A DNA stretch of 64,000 nt from Desulfosarcina widdelii (lineage in GTDB: Bacteria; Desulfobacterota; Desulfobacteria; Desulfobacterales; Desulfosarcinaceae). Shown piece after piece: positions 53,726 through 61,855 of the stretch. How positions within the stretch are numbered: the stretch's first letter is position 1; each line of letters opens with the position of its first letter. A program made the translations under genes and the position numbers. The stretch covers positions 5,952,001-6,016,000 of the forward strand of contig NZ_AP021875.1 of NCBI RefSeq assembly GCF_009688965.1. Direction: 5' to 3'. The notes below the pieces were generated by a model. The model did no database searches. It saw only the letters and a program-made list of their open reading frames with translations, and was not told where the DNA came from.

Positions 53726-53793
53726 AAAACCGAGAGTAGAAGCGGCTTTTGGCCGCGATTAATCAAAGATTACTCATTTGGAGGAACCTTATC

Positions 53794-56700
53794 ATGAACC
53801 TGGGCACCTATCTGGATACGGCCGTGCAGCGCTTCACGGACCTTCCCTATCTCCAGTTTTATGACCAGACCGTTACGTATGGCGAATTCGGCAGGCAGGT
53901 CAACATCCTGGCCAATGCTTTGAAACGCCAGGGATTCGAAAAAGGCGATTTTATTCATGTGCTCGTGCAGAACAGCCCCCAGACCCTGATGGCCTACTTC
54001 GCCATCCAGAAGATCGGCGCCGTTGCCGGACCGGTCAACGGATGGTGGAAGGCCCCCGAGGTGGAGTACCTGCTCAACGACTCCAAGGGCCGTGGGCTGA
54101 TCATCGAAGACCAGTATCTGCCCATCCTGGACGAGATCAAGGCCAACTGCCCCCACCTGGAGAAGATCATCGAGGTGAGCGACAATCCGCGTCCCGAGCA
54201 CATCGATCTCGCCGGTTTGCTGGCCGAAGGCGACGACACGCCGGTCGTGTGCGACGGCGACGCCGAGGATACGGCTTACATTTTTTACACCTCCGGCACC
54301 ACCGGAAACCCCAAGGGCGTGCTGCTGTCCCACAAGAACGTCCTGGCCGACGTGGACGGGATCACCCGGGCGCTCAACCTGGAAGAGAACATGACCGCCC
54401 TGATCTTCCTCCCCCTGTTCCACGTCAATGCCATGATTTCATGCACGTTTGCCCTGGGCATCGGCTTGCAGATCGTTTTGCGCCGGCAGTTTTCCGCCAG
54501 CGAATTCTGGGAGGTGGTGGACCGCTACAAGGTAAACTTCTGGTCGGCGGTTCCCGCGGTTTACCAGATCCTGCTTTCGGATCCCACCCGCCAGAAGTAC
54601 GATCTGAGCAGCCTGCAGTTCGGTATCTGCGGTGCCGCGCCGCTGACCGAAGAGACCATGAAGAAATTCCAAGATACCTTCAACATTCCCATCGTCGAGG
54701 GATACGGACTCACCGAGGCCACCTGTGTGAGTACCATCAATCCCCGTGACGGGGTCAGAAAAGTGGGCTCCATCGGCGTGCCGTTGCCCGGTCAGGAGGT
54801 CAAGATTCTGGCCGAAGGCGGCAGCGAATGCCCGACCGGCGAGGCCGGCGAAATCTGCATCGGCGGCGACGTGGTCATGAAGGGCTACTTCAACCGGCCC
54901 GAGGAAACAACCGAAACTCTTGCCGACGGCTACCTGCACACCGGCGATGTGGGGATCATGGATGAGGACGGCTACATCTTCATCGTCGACCGCATCAAGG
55001 ACATGATCATTCGCGGCGGCGAGAACATCTACCCCAAGGAGATCGACAACCTGCTGGCCACCCATCCCATGATCCAGGAAGCGGCTACGGTGGGAGTGCC
55101 GGACGAGACCATGGGTGAGGAGGTCAAGGTGTTCGTCATTCCGCTGGACGACGAACTCACCGAAGAAGAGGTGATCGACTTCTGCAAAAAGAACCTGGCC
55201 AAGTTCAAGGTTCCTAAATACGTCGAGATCCTGGAGGACGATTTTCCCCGCAGCCCCATCGGCAAGGTGCTCAAAAAAGAGCTGCGTCAGTGGGGCCTGA
55301 CGCCCAGGCCGAAAAAAGCCCAGGGACCCCAGGTAACCGTGGACGATATCTTCGGCACCATGGAGAGCCGGGTCAATCCCGAGGGGGTGGCCGGCGTCAA
55401 TGCCAACTACGGATACATCATCACCGGTTCCGGCGGCGGCGAATGGACCGTGTGCGTGGCCGTCGGCGACGTGAAGGTCAAGGAAGGTTTGCATGACCCG
55501 GCGGTAACGACCACCTGCGCGGCCAAGGACTGGATCGCCATCACGCTGGGCAAGCTGGACGGCATGACGGCCTTTTCCTCGGGCAAGCTCAAGGTGGAAG
55601 GGGACATGGGCCTGCTGGTCAAGGCGGCCAATTTCTTCAACAAATACCAGCCTCCGGCAGCGGCTCCCGAAGTGACGGTGGAAGATATCTTCGGCACCAT
55701 GGAAAGCCGGGTCAACCCCGAGGGAGTGGCCGGGGTCACGGCCAACTACGGGTACATCATCACCGGCTCGGGCGGCGGCGAGTGGACCGTGTGCGTGGCC
55801 GACGGCGACGTGAAGGTCAAGGAAGGGCTGCACGACCCTGCCGTGACGACCACCTGCGCGGCCAAGGACTGGATTGCCATCACCTTGGGCAAGCTGGACG
55901 GTATGACGGCCTTTACGTCCGGCAAGTTGAAGGTCGAAGGCGATATGGGCCTGCTGACCAAAGCGACCCAGTTTTTCAAAAAGTACACTCCACCGCAGGC
56001 GGCGCCCGAGGTGACAGTGGAAGATATTTTCGGCACCATGGAGAGCCGGGTCAATCCCGAGGGGGTGGCCGGAATCACCGCCAAGTACGGTTACATCATC
56101 ACCGGTTCCGGCGGCGGCGAATGGACCGTGTGCGTGGCCGACGGCGACGTAAAGGTCAAAGAGGGATTGCACGATCCTGACGTGACCACCACTTGCAGCG
56201 CCAAGGACTGGATCGCCATCACGCTGGGCAAGCTGGACGGCATGACGGCATTTACCTCCGGTCGGCTCAAGGTGGAAGGCGACATGGGCCTTTTGACCCA
56301 GGCAACGAAGTTCTTCAAGAAGTACACGCCGCCGGGTCCCGCCGCCCAGGAGGAGGAGAAGGAAGAATTGCTGCGGCTCAACCAGATCCTCTCCATTCCC
56401 CAGCGCTTTGCCACCGGCCCCGTGATGGGAAAATTTCTCAAGGCCTTCAAAGAGAAAAAGATTCTGGCCAACAAGTGCCCCGAATGCGGACGGCTTCAGC
56501 TTCCCCCCCGGGAAGTCTGCGCCGAGTGCAAGGTCCGCGCGGAAGAATGGGTGGAAGTCGGTCCCGGTGGGGTTATCGCCACACCGGACATTACCTACTA
56601 TGCCAGCCCGGATCCGCTTACCGGCGAGAGCCGGGAAACGCCCTATATCTCCGCCCATTTTCTCCTGGACGGCTGCAAGGGGCATGAAACCCTGTGGCAC

Positions 56701-56817
56701 GAACTGGTGGCCGACGACTTTTCCAAGGTCAAGCGCGGGGTGCGGGTGCGCCCGGTATGGAACGAAAAGCGCATCGGGGCCATTACGGATATCAAGTATT
56801 TCGAGATCGTGGAGTGA
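53794..56817 (+). CDS. Acyl-CoA synthetase fused to three SCP2-type domains and a DUF35 OB-fold domain
   Basis: The 1007-residue protein has four parts. Residues 1 to about 510 are an AMP-forming acyl-CoA synthetase (YTSGTTGNPKG at 165-175, VEGYGLTEATC, GYLHTGDVGIMDEDGY, and the C-terminal lysine in SPIGKVLKKE). Residues 514-626, 627-739 and 740-852 are three nearly identical 113-residue sterol-carrier-protein-2-like domains (VEDIFGTMESRVNPEG, WIAITLGKLDGMTAF, GKLKVEGDMGLL). The C terminus is a DUF35 module with a zinc ribbon, C895-x2-C898-x10-C909-x2-C912, and an OB fold. GGAGGAA precedes the ATG at 53794. The enzyme would activate an acid to its CoA ester, hold the lipophilic product on the SCP2 domains and dock the thiolase-fold partners through DUF35. 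I know of no described protein with this exact architecture. Confidence 0.92.
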   Translation: MNLGTYLDTAVQRFTDLPYLQFYDQTVTYGEFGRQVNILANALKRQGFEKGDFIHVLVQNSPQTLMAYFAIQKIGAVAGPVNGWWKAPEVEYLLNDSKGRGLIIEDQYLPILDEIKANCPHLEKIIEVSDNPRPEHIDLAGLLAEGDDTPVVCDGDAEDTAYIFYTSGTTGNPKGVLLSHKNVLADVDGITRALNLEENMTALIFLPLFHVNAMISCTFALGIGLQIVLRRQFSASEFWEVVDRYKVNFWSAVPAVYQILLSDPTRQKYDLSSLQFGICGAAPLTEETMKKFQDTFNIPIVEGYGLTEATCVSTINPRDGVRKVGSIGVPLPGQEVKILAEGGSECPTGEAGEICIGGDVVMKGYFNRPEETTETLADGYLHTGDVGIMDEDGYIFIVDRIKDMIIRGGENIYPKEIDNLLATHPMIQEAATVGVPDETMGEEVKVFVIPLDDELTEEEVIDFCKKNLAKFKVPKYVEILEDDFPRSPIGKVLKKELRQWGLTPRPKKAQGPQVTVDDIFGTMESRVNPEGVAGVNANYGYIITGSGGGEWTVCVAVGDVKVKEGLHDPAVTTTCAAKDWIAITLGKLDGMTAFSSGKLKVEGDMGLLVKAANFFNKYQPPAAAPEVTVEDIFGTMESRVNPEGVAGVTANYGYIITGSGGGEWTVCVADGDVKVKEGLHDPAVTTTCAAKDWIAITLGKLDGMTAFTSGKLKVEGDMGLLTKATQFFKKYTPPQAAPEVTVEDIFGTMESRVNPEGVAGITAKYGYIITGSGGGEWTVCVADGDVKVKEGLHDPDVTTTCSAKDWIAITLGKLDGMTAFTSGRLKVEGDMGLLTQATKFFKKYTPPGPAAQEEEKEELLRLNQILSIPQRFATGPVMGKFLKAFKEKKILANKCPECGRLQLPPREVCAECKVRAEEWVEVGPGGVIATPDITYYASPDPLTGESRETPYISAHFLLDGCKGHETLWHELVADDFSKVKRGVRVRPVWNEKRIGAITDIKYFEIVE
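55333..56349 (+). repeat. Three tandem 339-base coding repeats (SCP2 domains)
   Basis: Units begin at 55333, 55672 and 56011, with an identical 339-base period that keeps frame. The DNA as well as the protein is nearly identical among units, differing mostly at third positions. This points to recent duplication or ongoing gene conversion. Confidence 0.92.
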
Positions 56818-56969
56818 CGTGGGCTGATCGATCCTTCGGGAAAGCTGAAAAACACGATAAGAACAAAAAAAGGGTCGAGGAGGAGAGGATTCGAGGGGAA
56901 GGTTGAATAAGTTTCACTCGACCCCTTGAATCCTCGAATCCTGGAACCCTTCCTTCAAAAGGAGATCAG

Positions 56970-57857
56970 ATGGATACCAAATATGCCGATAGTTTTGTCG
57001 TCGAAGGCAAACTGGCCCTTCCCTATCAGTACTTTGCCGGTCTGACGGGCAGCCGCTTCATCACCACCATCCGGGATCAGAAAAAGATCAAGGGGCTCAA
57101 GTGTGAAAGCTGCGGCAAGGTGTTCGTGCCGCCCCGTTCCACCTGCGAGCAATGTTTCGTCGATATTTCCGACAACTGGGTAGATGTGAAAAATACGGGA
57201 ACGGTGACCGGGTTTACCGTGATCCGCTACAATGAGCCCCACCAGCCCTTTGACCCGCCTTACATCCAGGCCCTGGTTCAGTTGGACGGCGCCGACACCC
57301 CCCTGGTTCACATCGTCAAGGGGATTCCCGTCAGCCAGATGAAAAAGGGGCTGCGGGTCAAGGCGGTGTTTGCCAAAAAGACCACGTCCACCATTATGGA
57401 CATCGACCATTTCCGCCCGGAGGTACAGGACGCCGTCAAGATGGGCTACACGTATGATGAACTGGAGATCGGCATGACCGCCTCGTTCACCAAGACCATC
57501 ACCGAAACGGATGTCTACCTGTTTGCCGGTATTTCGGGGGATTTCAACCCCATGCACATGAACGAGGAGTTTGCCAAAAAGACGCCTTTCGGCACCCGCA
57601 TCGCCCATGGGGCTCTGCCCCAGTGTCTTTGCGCTCCGGTGCTGGGCATGAAGCTGCCGGGGTTGGGCACCGTGGCCCTGGAGATCACCACCCGCTTCAA
57701 GGCCCCCACCTACTTCGGCGATACCATCACCTGCGTGGGCGAGATCATCGAGAAACTGGAAGACCGCAAGTGGGCGCGCATGTCCCTGACCTGGACCAAT
57801 CAGGATGGAAAGCTGGTGGCCGAGGGCAAGGCGCTGGTCATGCCGCCCCAGGCATAG
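56970..57857 (+). CDS. DUF35 OB-fold domain fused to a MaoC-like (R)-hydratase
   Basis: The 295-residue protein has an N-terminal DUF35 module with a zinc ribbon (C45-x2-C48-x10-C59-x2-C62) and OB fold (TVTGFTVIRYNEPHQPFDPPY). From about residue 165 it is a hot-dog MaoC domain with the catalytic pattern FAGISGDFNPMHMNEEFA (D191, H196) and FGTRIAHG. MaoC domains hydrate enoyl-CoA. The same DUF35 plus MaoC pairing is known in ChsH2 of actinobacterial steroid side-chain degradation, which partners the Ltp2 aldolase. AAAGGAG precedes the ATG. It therefore links the hydration step to the cleavage step in this cluster. Confidence 0.92.
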   Translation: MDTKYADSFVVEGKLALPYQYFAGLTGSRFITTIRDQKKIKGLKCESCGKVFVPPRSTCEQCFVDISDNWVDVKNTGTVTGFTVIRYNEPHQPFDPPYIQALVQLDGADTPLVHIVKGIPVSQMKKGLRVKAVFAKKTTSTIMDIDHFRPEVQDAVKMGYTYDELEIGMTASFTKTITETDVYLFAGISGDFNPMHMNEEFAKKTPFGTRIAHGALPQCLCAPVLGMKLPGLGTVALEITTRFKAPTYFGDTITCVGEIIEKLEDRKWARMSLTWTNQDGKLVAEGKALVMPPQA

Positions 57858-57938
57858 GGAATCAGGGAATCAGGAATTGTGGGATTGAGGACTTACGGAA
57901 TTTAATACTTTGACATCATCGCATTGGAATTAAAAGCC

Positions 57939-59099
57939 ATGAGCATGGAATATTCAACCAAGGCTTCCTGTCAGCAGTATTTCACCAAGGCCCACGACAT
58001 GGTGCGCCGCTCGGTCAAGGAATTCATCGACAAGGAGGTTAAACCCTTCATCGACGACTGGGAGGAGGCGGGAAGCTTCCCCAAAGAGATTTACAAGAAG
58101 GCCGGGGAAGTGGGCATTCTGGGGATCGGCTATCCGGACGAATGCGGCGGAACGCCCGGCGACATCTTTTTCACCATTGCCGCCAGCGAAGAGCTAATGC
58201 GTTCGGGCTCCGGCGGCTTCGTGGCCGGACTGGGTTCGTTGAACATCGCCCTGCCGCCCATTGTCCGGCGGGGCACAGACGAACAGAAAGAGAAATTCGT
58301 CAACCCGGTGCTTGCCGGCGACCGGATCGCCGCCTTGGCCATTACCGAACCCGGCGGCGGTTCGGATGTCTCCAATCTGGCCACTACGGCCGTGCGCGAC
58401 GGCGACCATTACGTCGTCAACGGCAGCAAGACCTTTATCACCAGCGGTACTCGGGCCGACCAGATTACCTGTGCCGTGCGTACCGGCGATCCCGGCGCCC
58501 ACGGCATCAGCATGCTGGTGATCGAAGCCGACACGCCGGGTTATTCGGTTTCCTCTCCGCTTAAAAAGACCGGCTGGTGGGCATCGGACACCGCCGAAAT
58601 CTTTTTCGACGACTGCCGGGTCCCGGTGAGCAACCGGATCGGCGAAGAGAACCAGGGTTTTTACGCCATTATGGAGAATTTTCAGGGCGAGCGGCTGTCG
58701 CTGGCCATCATGGCTTACATGACCGCCCAGATGGCCCTGGAAGAGGCCCAGGCATACGCCAAGGAACGCACCGCTTTCGGCAAAACGCTGACCGGGTTCC
58801 AGGTAAACCGCCACAAGCTGGTGGATATGGCCACCCTGGTGGAAGTGGCCAAAGAGTACACCTGGCGGGTGGCCGCAAAGATCGACGCCGGCATCGACCA
58901 GATCAAGGAGGTCTCCATGGCCAAGAATTTCGCCTGCAGCGTCAGCGACCGGGTGACCTTCGACGCGGTGCAGCTGTTCGGCGGATACGGATACATGCGC
59001 GGCCATCTGGTGGAGCGGCTTTACCGGGATAACCGCATCCTTTCCATCGGGGGCGGGACGACGGAGATTATGAAAGAGATTATTTCCAAACTGATGTAA
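57939..59099 (+). CDS. Acyl-CoA dehydrogenase
   Basis: The 386-residue flavoprotein carries ALAITEPGGGSDVSNLATTA, VNGSKTFITSGTRAD, ERTAFGKTLTGFQVNRHKLVDM and LFGGYGYMRGHLVERLYRD. The C-terminal tract is IGGGTTEIMKEII without the usual glutamate; ENFQGERLSLAI supplies a candidate base in the isovaleryl-CoA dehydrogenase position. The start is taken at 57939 (MSMEYSTKASC); a TTG at 57924 is the alternative and the ribosome site is weak. It follows the DUF35-MaoC gene by 81 bases and probably supplies the enoyl-CoA that MaoC hydrates. Confidence 0.92.
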   Translation: MSMEYSTKASCQQYFTKAHDMVRRSVKEFIDKEVKPFIDDWEEAGSFPKEIYKKAGEVGILGIGYPDECGGTPGDIFFTIAASEELMRSGSGGFVAGLGSLNIALPPIVRRGTDEQKEKFVNPVLAGDRIAALAITEPGGGSDVSNLATTAVRDGDHYVVNGSKTFITSGTRADQITCAVRTGDPGAHGISMLVIEADTPGYSVSSPLKKTGWWASDTAEIFFDDCRVPVSNRIGEENQGFYAIMENFQGERLSLAIMAYMTAQMALEEAQAYAKERTAFGKTLTGFQVNRHKLVDMATLVEVAKEYTWRVAAKIDAGIDQIKEVSMAKNFACSVSDRVTFDAVQLFGGYGYMRGHLVERLYRDNRILSIGGGTTEIMKEIISKLM

Positions 59100-59107
59100 T
59101 GCGTGCC

Positions 59108-59240
59108 CATCCACAAACGGCATCTTTTGGCCCAGGCCGGCGTTCTCACTCCACCGAAATCCTCAACGTAGCGCTGCTACGCCTGCGGTTCCGCTGTCGC
59201 TGCGGCCTTGGCCTGAACCAAAATCTACCATTTGTGAATG
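59108..59240. repeat. Palindromic element with about 33-base inverted ends
   Basis: The left arm (CATCCACAAACGG...TTTTGGCCCAGGCC) and right arm (GGCCTGAACCAAAA...CCATTTGTGAATG) pair over about 33 bases with few mismatches. Inner GTAGCGCTGCTAC is also palindromic. No coding capacity. The rest of the spacer (59241-59427) is AT-rich heptamer-like low-complexity DNA. Confidence 0.65.
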
Positions 59241-59427
59241 AGCACGGAATTGAGGAATTGAAAGAATTAAAAAATCCAAACAAATCCTAATAATCCAAAT
59301 TCAAAACCATGGTGTTTCGATTTTATTTGGTCTTTTGGGTATTGTCATTTGGGATTTATTTGAGATTTGGTGCTTGTTATTTGTAATTTCCGGTTTGTCC
59401 GGTATGAAAAATGGGAGCTAAACAACC

Positions 59428-61281
59428 ATGGCATTGGAATTAGCGGAACGACGAGACGTAGATTTCGTATTATATGAACAGTTGGAGTTGGACAAGCTGA
59501 TCGAACATGATCGGTTTGCGGAGTTCAATAAAAAGACCCTGGACCTGATCGTCACCGAGGCCCGCACGCTGGCCGTCAAGGAACTCTTGCCCGCCAACGT
59601 TCCGGGAGACCGGGATGGCTGCATCTTCGAGGCCGGCGTCGTGAAGGTGCCCGAGGTCTACCGCAGGATTTTTGAACTCTACCGAGAAGGGGAGTGGATC
59701 GCCCTGTCGGACGACCCGGAGGTAGGCGGACAGGGGCTGCCGGTCACCGCCACCTCGGCGATTCACGAATACTTCGGCGGCGCCAACACCGCCTTCTGCA
59801 TGTATCCGGGGCTTTGCCACGGGGCCGGCAAACTGGTGGAGATTTTCGGTACCGACGACCAGAAGAAGCTGTACCTGGAGAAGATGTATTCCGGCCAGTG
59901 GGGCGGTTCCATGCTGCTTACCGAACCCGATGCCGGCAGTGACGTGGGCAATCTGACCACCTCGGCCAAGAAAAACGATGACGGCACCTATTCCATCACC
60001 GGCAGCAAAATCTTCATCACCGGCGGCGAGCAGGACTTGACCGAGAACATTATCCATCCGGTCCTGGCGCGCATTGAAGGGGCACCGGCCGGAACCAAGG
60101 GGATTTCGCTGTTTCTGGTGCCCAAGATCCGGGTCAATGCCGACGGCAGTTTGGGCGAGCCCAACGACGTGGTCTGTACGGGTATCGAGGAGAAGCTGGG
60201 CATCCATGGCAGCGCCACCTGTTCGCTCACCCTGGGGGGCAAGGGGCAATGCATCGGCACCCTGCTGGGCGAGGAAAACAAGGGCATGCGGGCCATGTTC
60301 CACATGATGAACGAAGCCCGGTTGGGTGTGGGAATCCAAGGCTTTGCCATGGCCAGCGCCGCTTTCTCCTTTGCCCTCAATTATGCCCGGGAGCGCAAAC
60401 AGGGCAGGAACCTGCTCGAGATGATGAATCCCGATGCGCAGTCGGTGCCCATCATCCAACATCCGGACGTGCGGCGCATGCTCATGTGGATGAAGTCCTA
60501 CGTGGAAGGCATGCGCAGCTTTGTTTACTACGTGGGCAACTGCTTTGATCGCGAGGCCATTGCTGCCGACGACGCCGAGCGGGAGCGCTGGCAGGGGCTG
60601 ATCGAACTGCTCACCCCGGTGGTCAAGGCCTACTGCACGGACAAGGCCTTCGAGGTTTGCACCCAGGCGGTACAGACCTTTGGCGGCTATGGCTACACCA
60701 TGGAGTATCCCGTGGAGCAGTACCTGAGAGACAGCAAGATCACCAGCATCTATGAAGGCACCAACGGCATCCAGGCCATGGATTTCCTGGGCCGCAAGCT
60801 GGGCATGAAGAAGGGCCGGTATTTCATGGCGCTGCTGGAGGAGATGAACAAGACCGTGGCAGCGGCCAAGGCCGTTCCCGCCTTGGAGGCCATGGCCCTG
60901 ACCGTGGAAAAGGCGGTCAACCGGCTGGGCGAAACGGCCCTGAACCTGGGCACCACGGCCATGAGTCCGAAGGTGATGACGGCCTTCGCCTTTGCCCAGC
61001 CGCTGCTGGAGGTGACCGGCGACGTGGTCATGGGCTGGATGCACCTGTGGCGGGCGGTGGCCGCCGCTCCCGGGCTGGAAAAGCATGCCGGCAGCCTGGA
61101 TCCGGTTGCCCGCAAGGAAAAGGCGGAGAAGAACAGGCACGCCGCATTTTACGAAGGCAAGCTCCGGGTCGCCGAGTTTTTCATCCACACCCTGTTGCCC
61201 ACCACCATGGGCAAGATGACGGCCATTTCCGGCGTCTGCGATGCGGCCATGGAGATGCCGGAGCGGTCTTTCGGGAATTAA
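59428..61281 (+). CDS. Large acyl-CoA dehydrogenase (DmdC-like), paralogue of the 42.7 kb gene
   Basis: The 617-residue protein has the same build as the product at 42683-44539: LAERRDVDFVLYEQLELDKL at the start, LLTEPDAGSDVGNLTTSA, ITGSKIFITGGEQDLTENIIHP, YEGTNGIQAMDFLGRKLG with the predicted base, and a helical C terminus. It ends the plus-strand run that starts at 51272. Two such paralogues within 17 kb, on opposite strands, suggest duplication and adaptation to different chain or ring substrates. The ribosome site (GGGAGC) is modest but the start agrees with the paralogue. Confidence 0.93.
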   Translation: MALELAERRDVDFVLYEQLELDKLIEHDRFAEFNKKTLDLIVTEARTLAVKELLPANVPGDRDGCIFEAGVVKVPEVYRRIFELYREGEWIALSDDPEVGGQGLPVTATSAIHEYFGGANTAFCMYPGLCHGAGKLVEIFGTDDQKKLYLEKMYSGQWGGSMLLTEPDAGSDVGNLTTSAKKNDDGTYSITGSKIFITGGEQDLTENIIHPVLARIEGAPAGTKGISLFLVPKIRVNADGSLGEPNDVVCTGIEEKLGIHGSATCSLTLGGKGQCIGTLLGEENKGMRAMFHMMNEARLGVGIQGFAMASAAFSFALNYARERKQGRNLLEMMNPDAQSVPIIQHPDVRRMLMWMKSYVEGMRSFVYYVGNCFDREAIAADDAERERWQGLIELLTPVVKAYCTDKAFEVCTQAVQTFGGYGYTMEYPVEQYLRDSKITSIYEGTNGIQAMDFLGRKLGMKKGRYFMALLEEMNKTVAAAKAVPALEAMALTVEKAVNRLGETALNLGTTAMSPKVMTAFAFAQPLLEVTGDVVMGWMHLWRAVAAAPGLEKHAGSLDPVARKEKAEKNRHAAFYEGKLRVAEFFIHTLLPTTMGKMTAISGVCDAAMEMPERSFGN

Positions 61282-61374
61282 CCGGCAAAAGAACTTATTT
61301 TGGATTAAGGGATTGAGGGATTCTCTGGCGAGGCGTCGGTTGTTTTTCAATCCCCAATTCCACAATCCAAAAAT

Positions 61375-61511
61375 TGATGGTCTCGTAAAAAGTACCAAAC
61401 TCGTCATGCCGGACTTGATCCGGCATCCAGAACACATTGAAATAACTGGATTCCGGCCTGCGCCGGAATGACGACAATATGATAATTTCGACTTTTTGCG
61501 AGTTCATCAAA
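61375..61511. mobile_element. MITE-like element, copy 2
   Basis: The ends TTGATGGTCTCGTAAAAAGT and ACTTTTTGCGAGTTCATCAA are near-perfect inverted repeats. The body repeats the CGTCATGCCGGACTTGATC, CCGGCATCCAG and TTCCGGCCTGCGCCGGAATG hairpins of copy 1 at 34836-34952. No coding capacity. The DNA to 61690 carries only an unconvincing short frame. Confidence 0.75.
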
Positions 61512-61697
61512 ATTGCTGCTGGACTATCTGTGCGGCAACGCCTCGATGCTGCGCCAGCCGAAAACCTCGCCGTGTTTTCTCGAAAGATTTCTGTCTCCAC
61601 CATAGATCAAATGAAAACAGCCTTCGGGCAACCCAGATATTTTCTTGAAATATTGCGAACCTTACAAAATAGGAATGCCAATCCTAAACTGTAAATG

Positions 61698-61726
61698 ACC
61701 GACCACCCGCTCTGCGGGTGGTCGGT
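61698..61726. repeat. REP-like hairpin, copy 2
   Basis: ACCGACCACCCGC-TCT-GCGGGTGGTCGGT is a perfect 13-base stem with a 3-base loop. A shorter version lies at 44842-44862. There is no T tract, so it is unlikely to be an intrinsic terminator. The segment 61727-61855 shows nothing else. Confidence 0.65.
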
Positions 61727-61855
61727 GATTGAAGGGATGGGGGATAGACACTTGCCCTGGCTGATCAGATCCAAGTCCCTCCCGTGAAGGACCGAAAGGT
61801 CCGGATGTATGGCGGCTTCCGCAGTCGCTGCCTACAAGACGGTTCTACACCAAAC

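Noticed and set aside
54439..56700. Minus-strand frame of 753 codons opposite the synthetase fusion
   Set aside because: Antisense shadow; its apparent internal repeats simply reflect the 339-base repeats of the sense gene.
61479..61694. 71-codon plus-strand frame after the MITE
   Set aside because: Begins inside the MITE end; the tail could be a transposase scrap, but I cannot support it.
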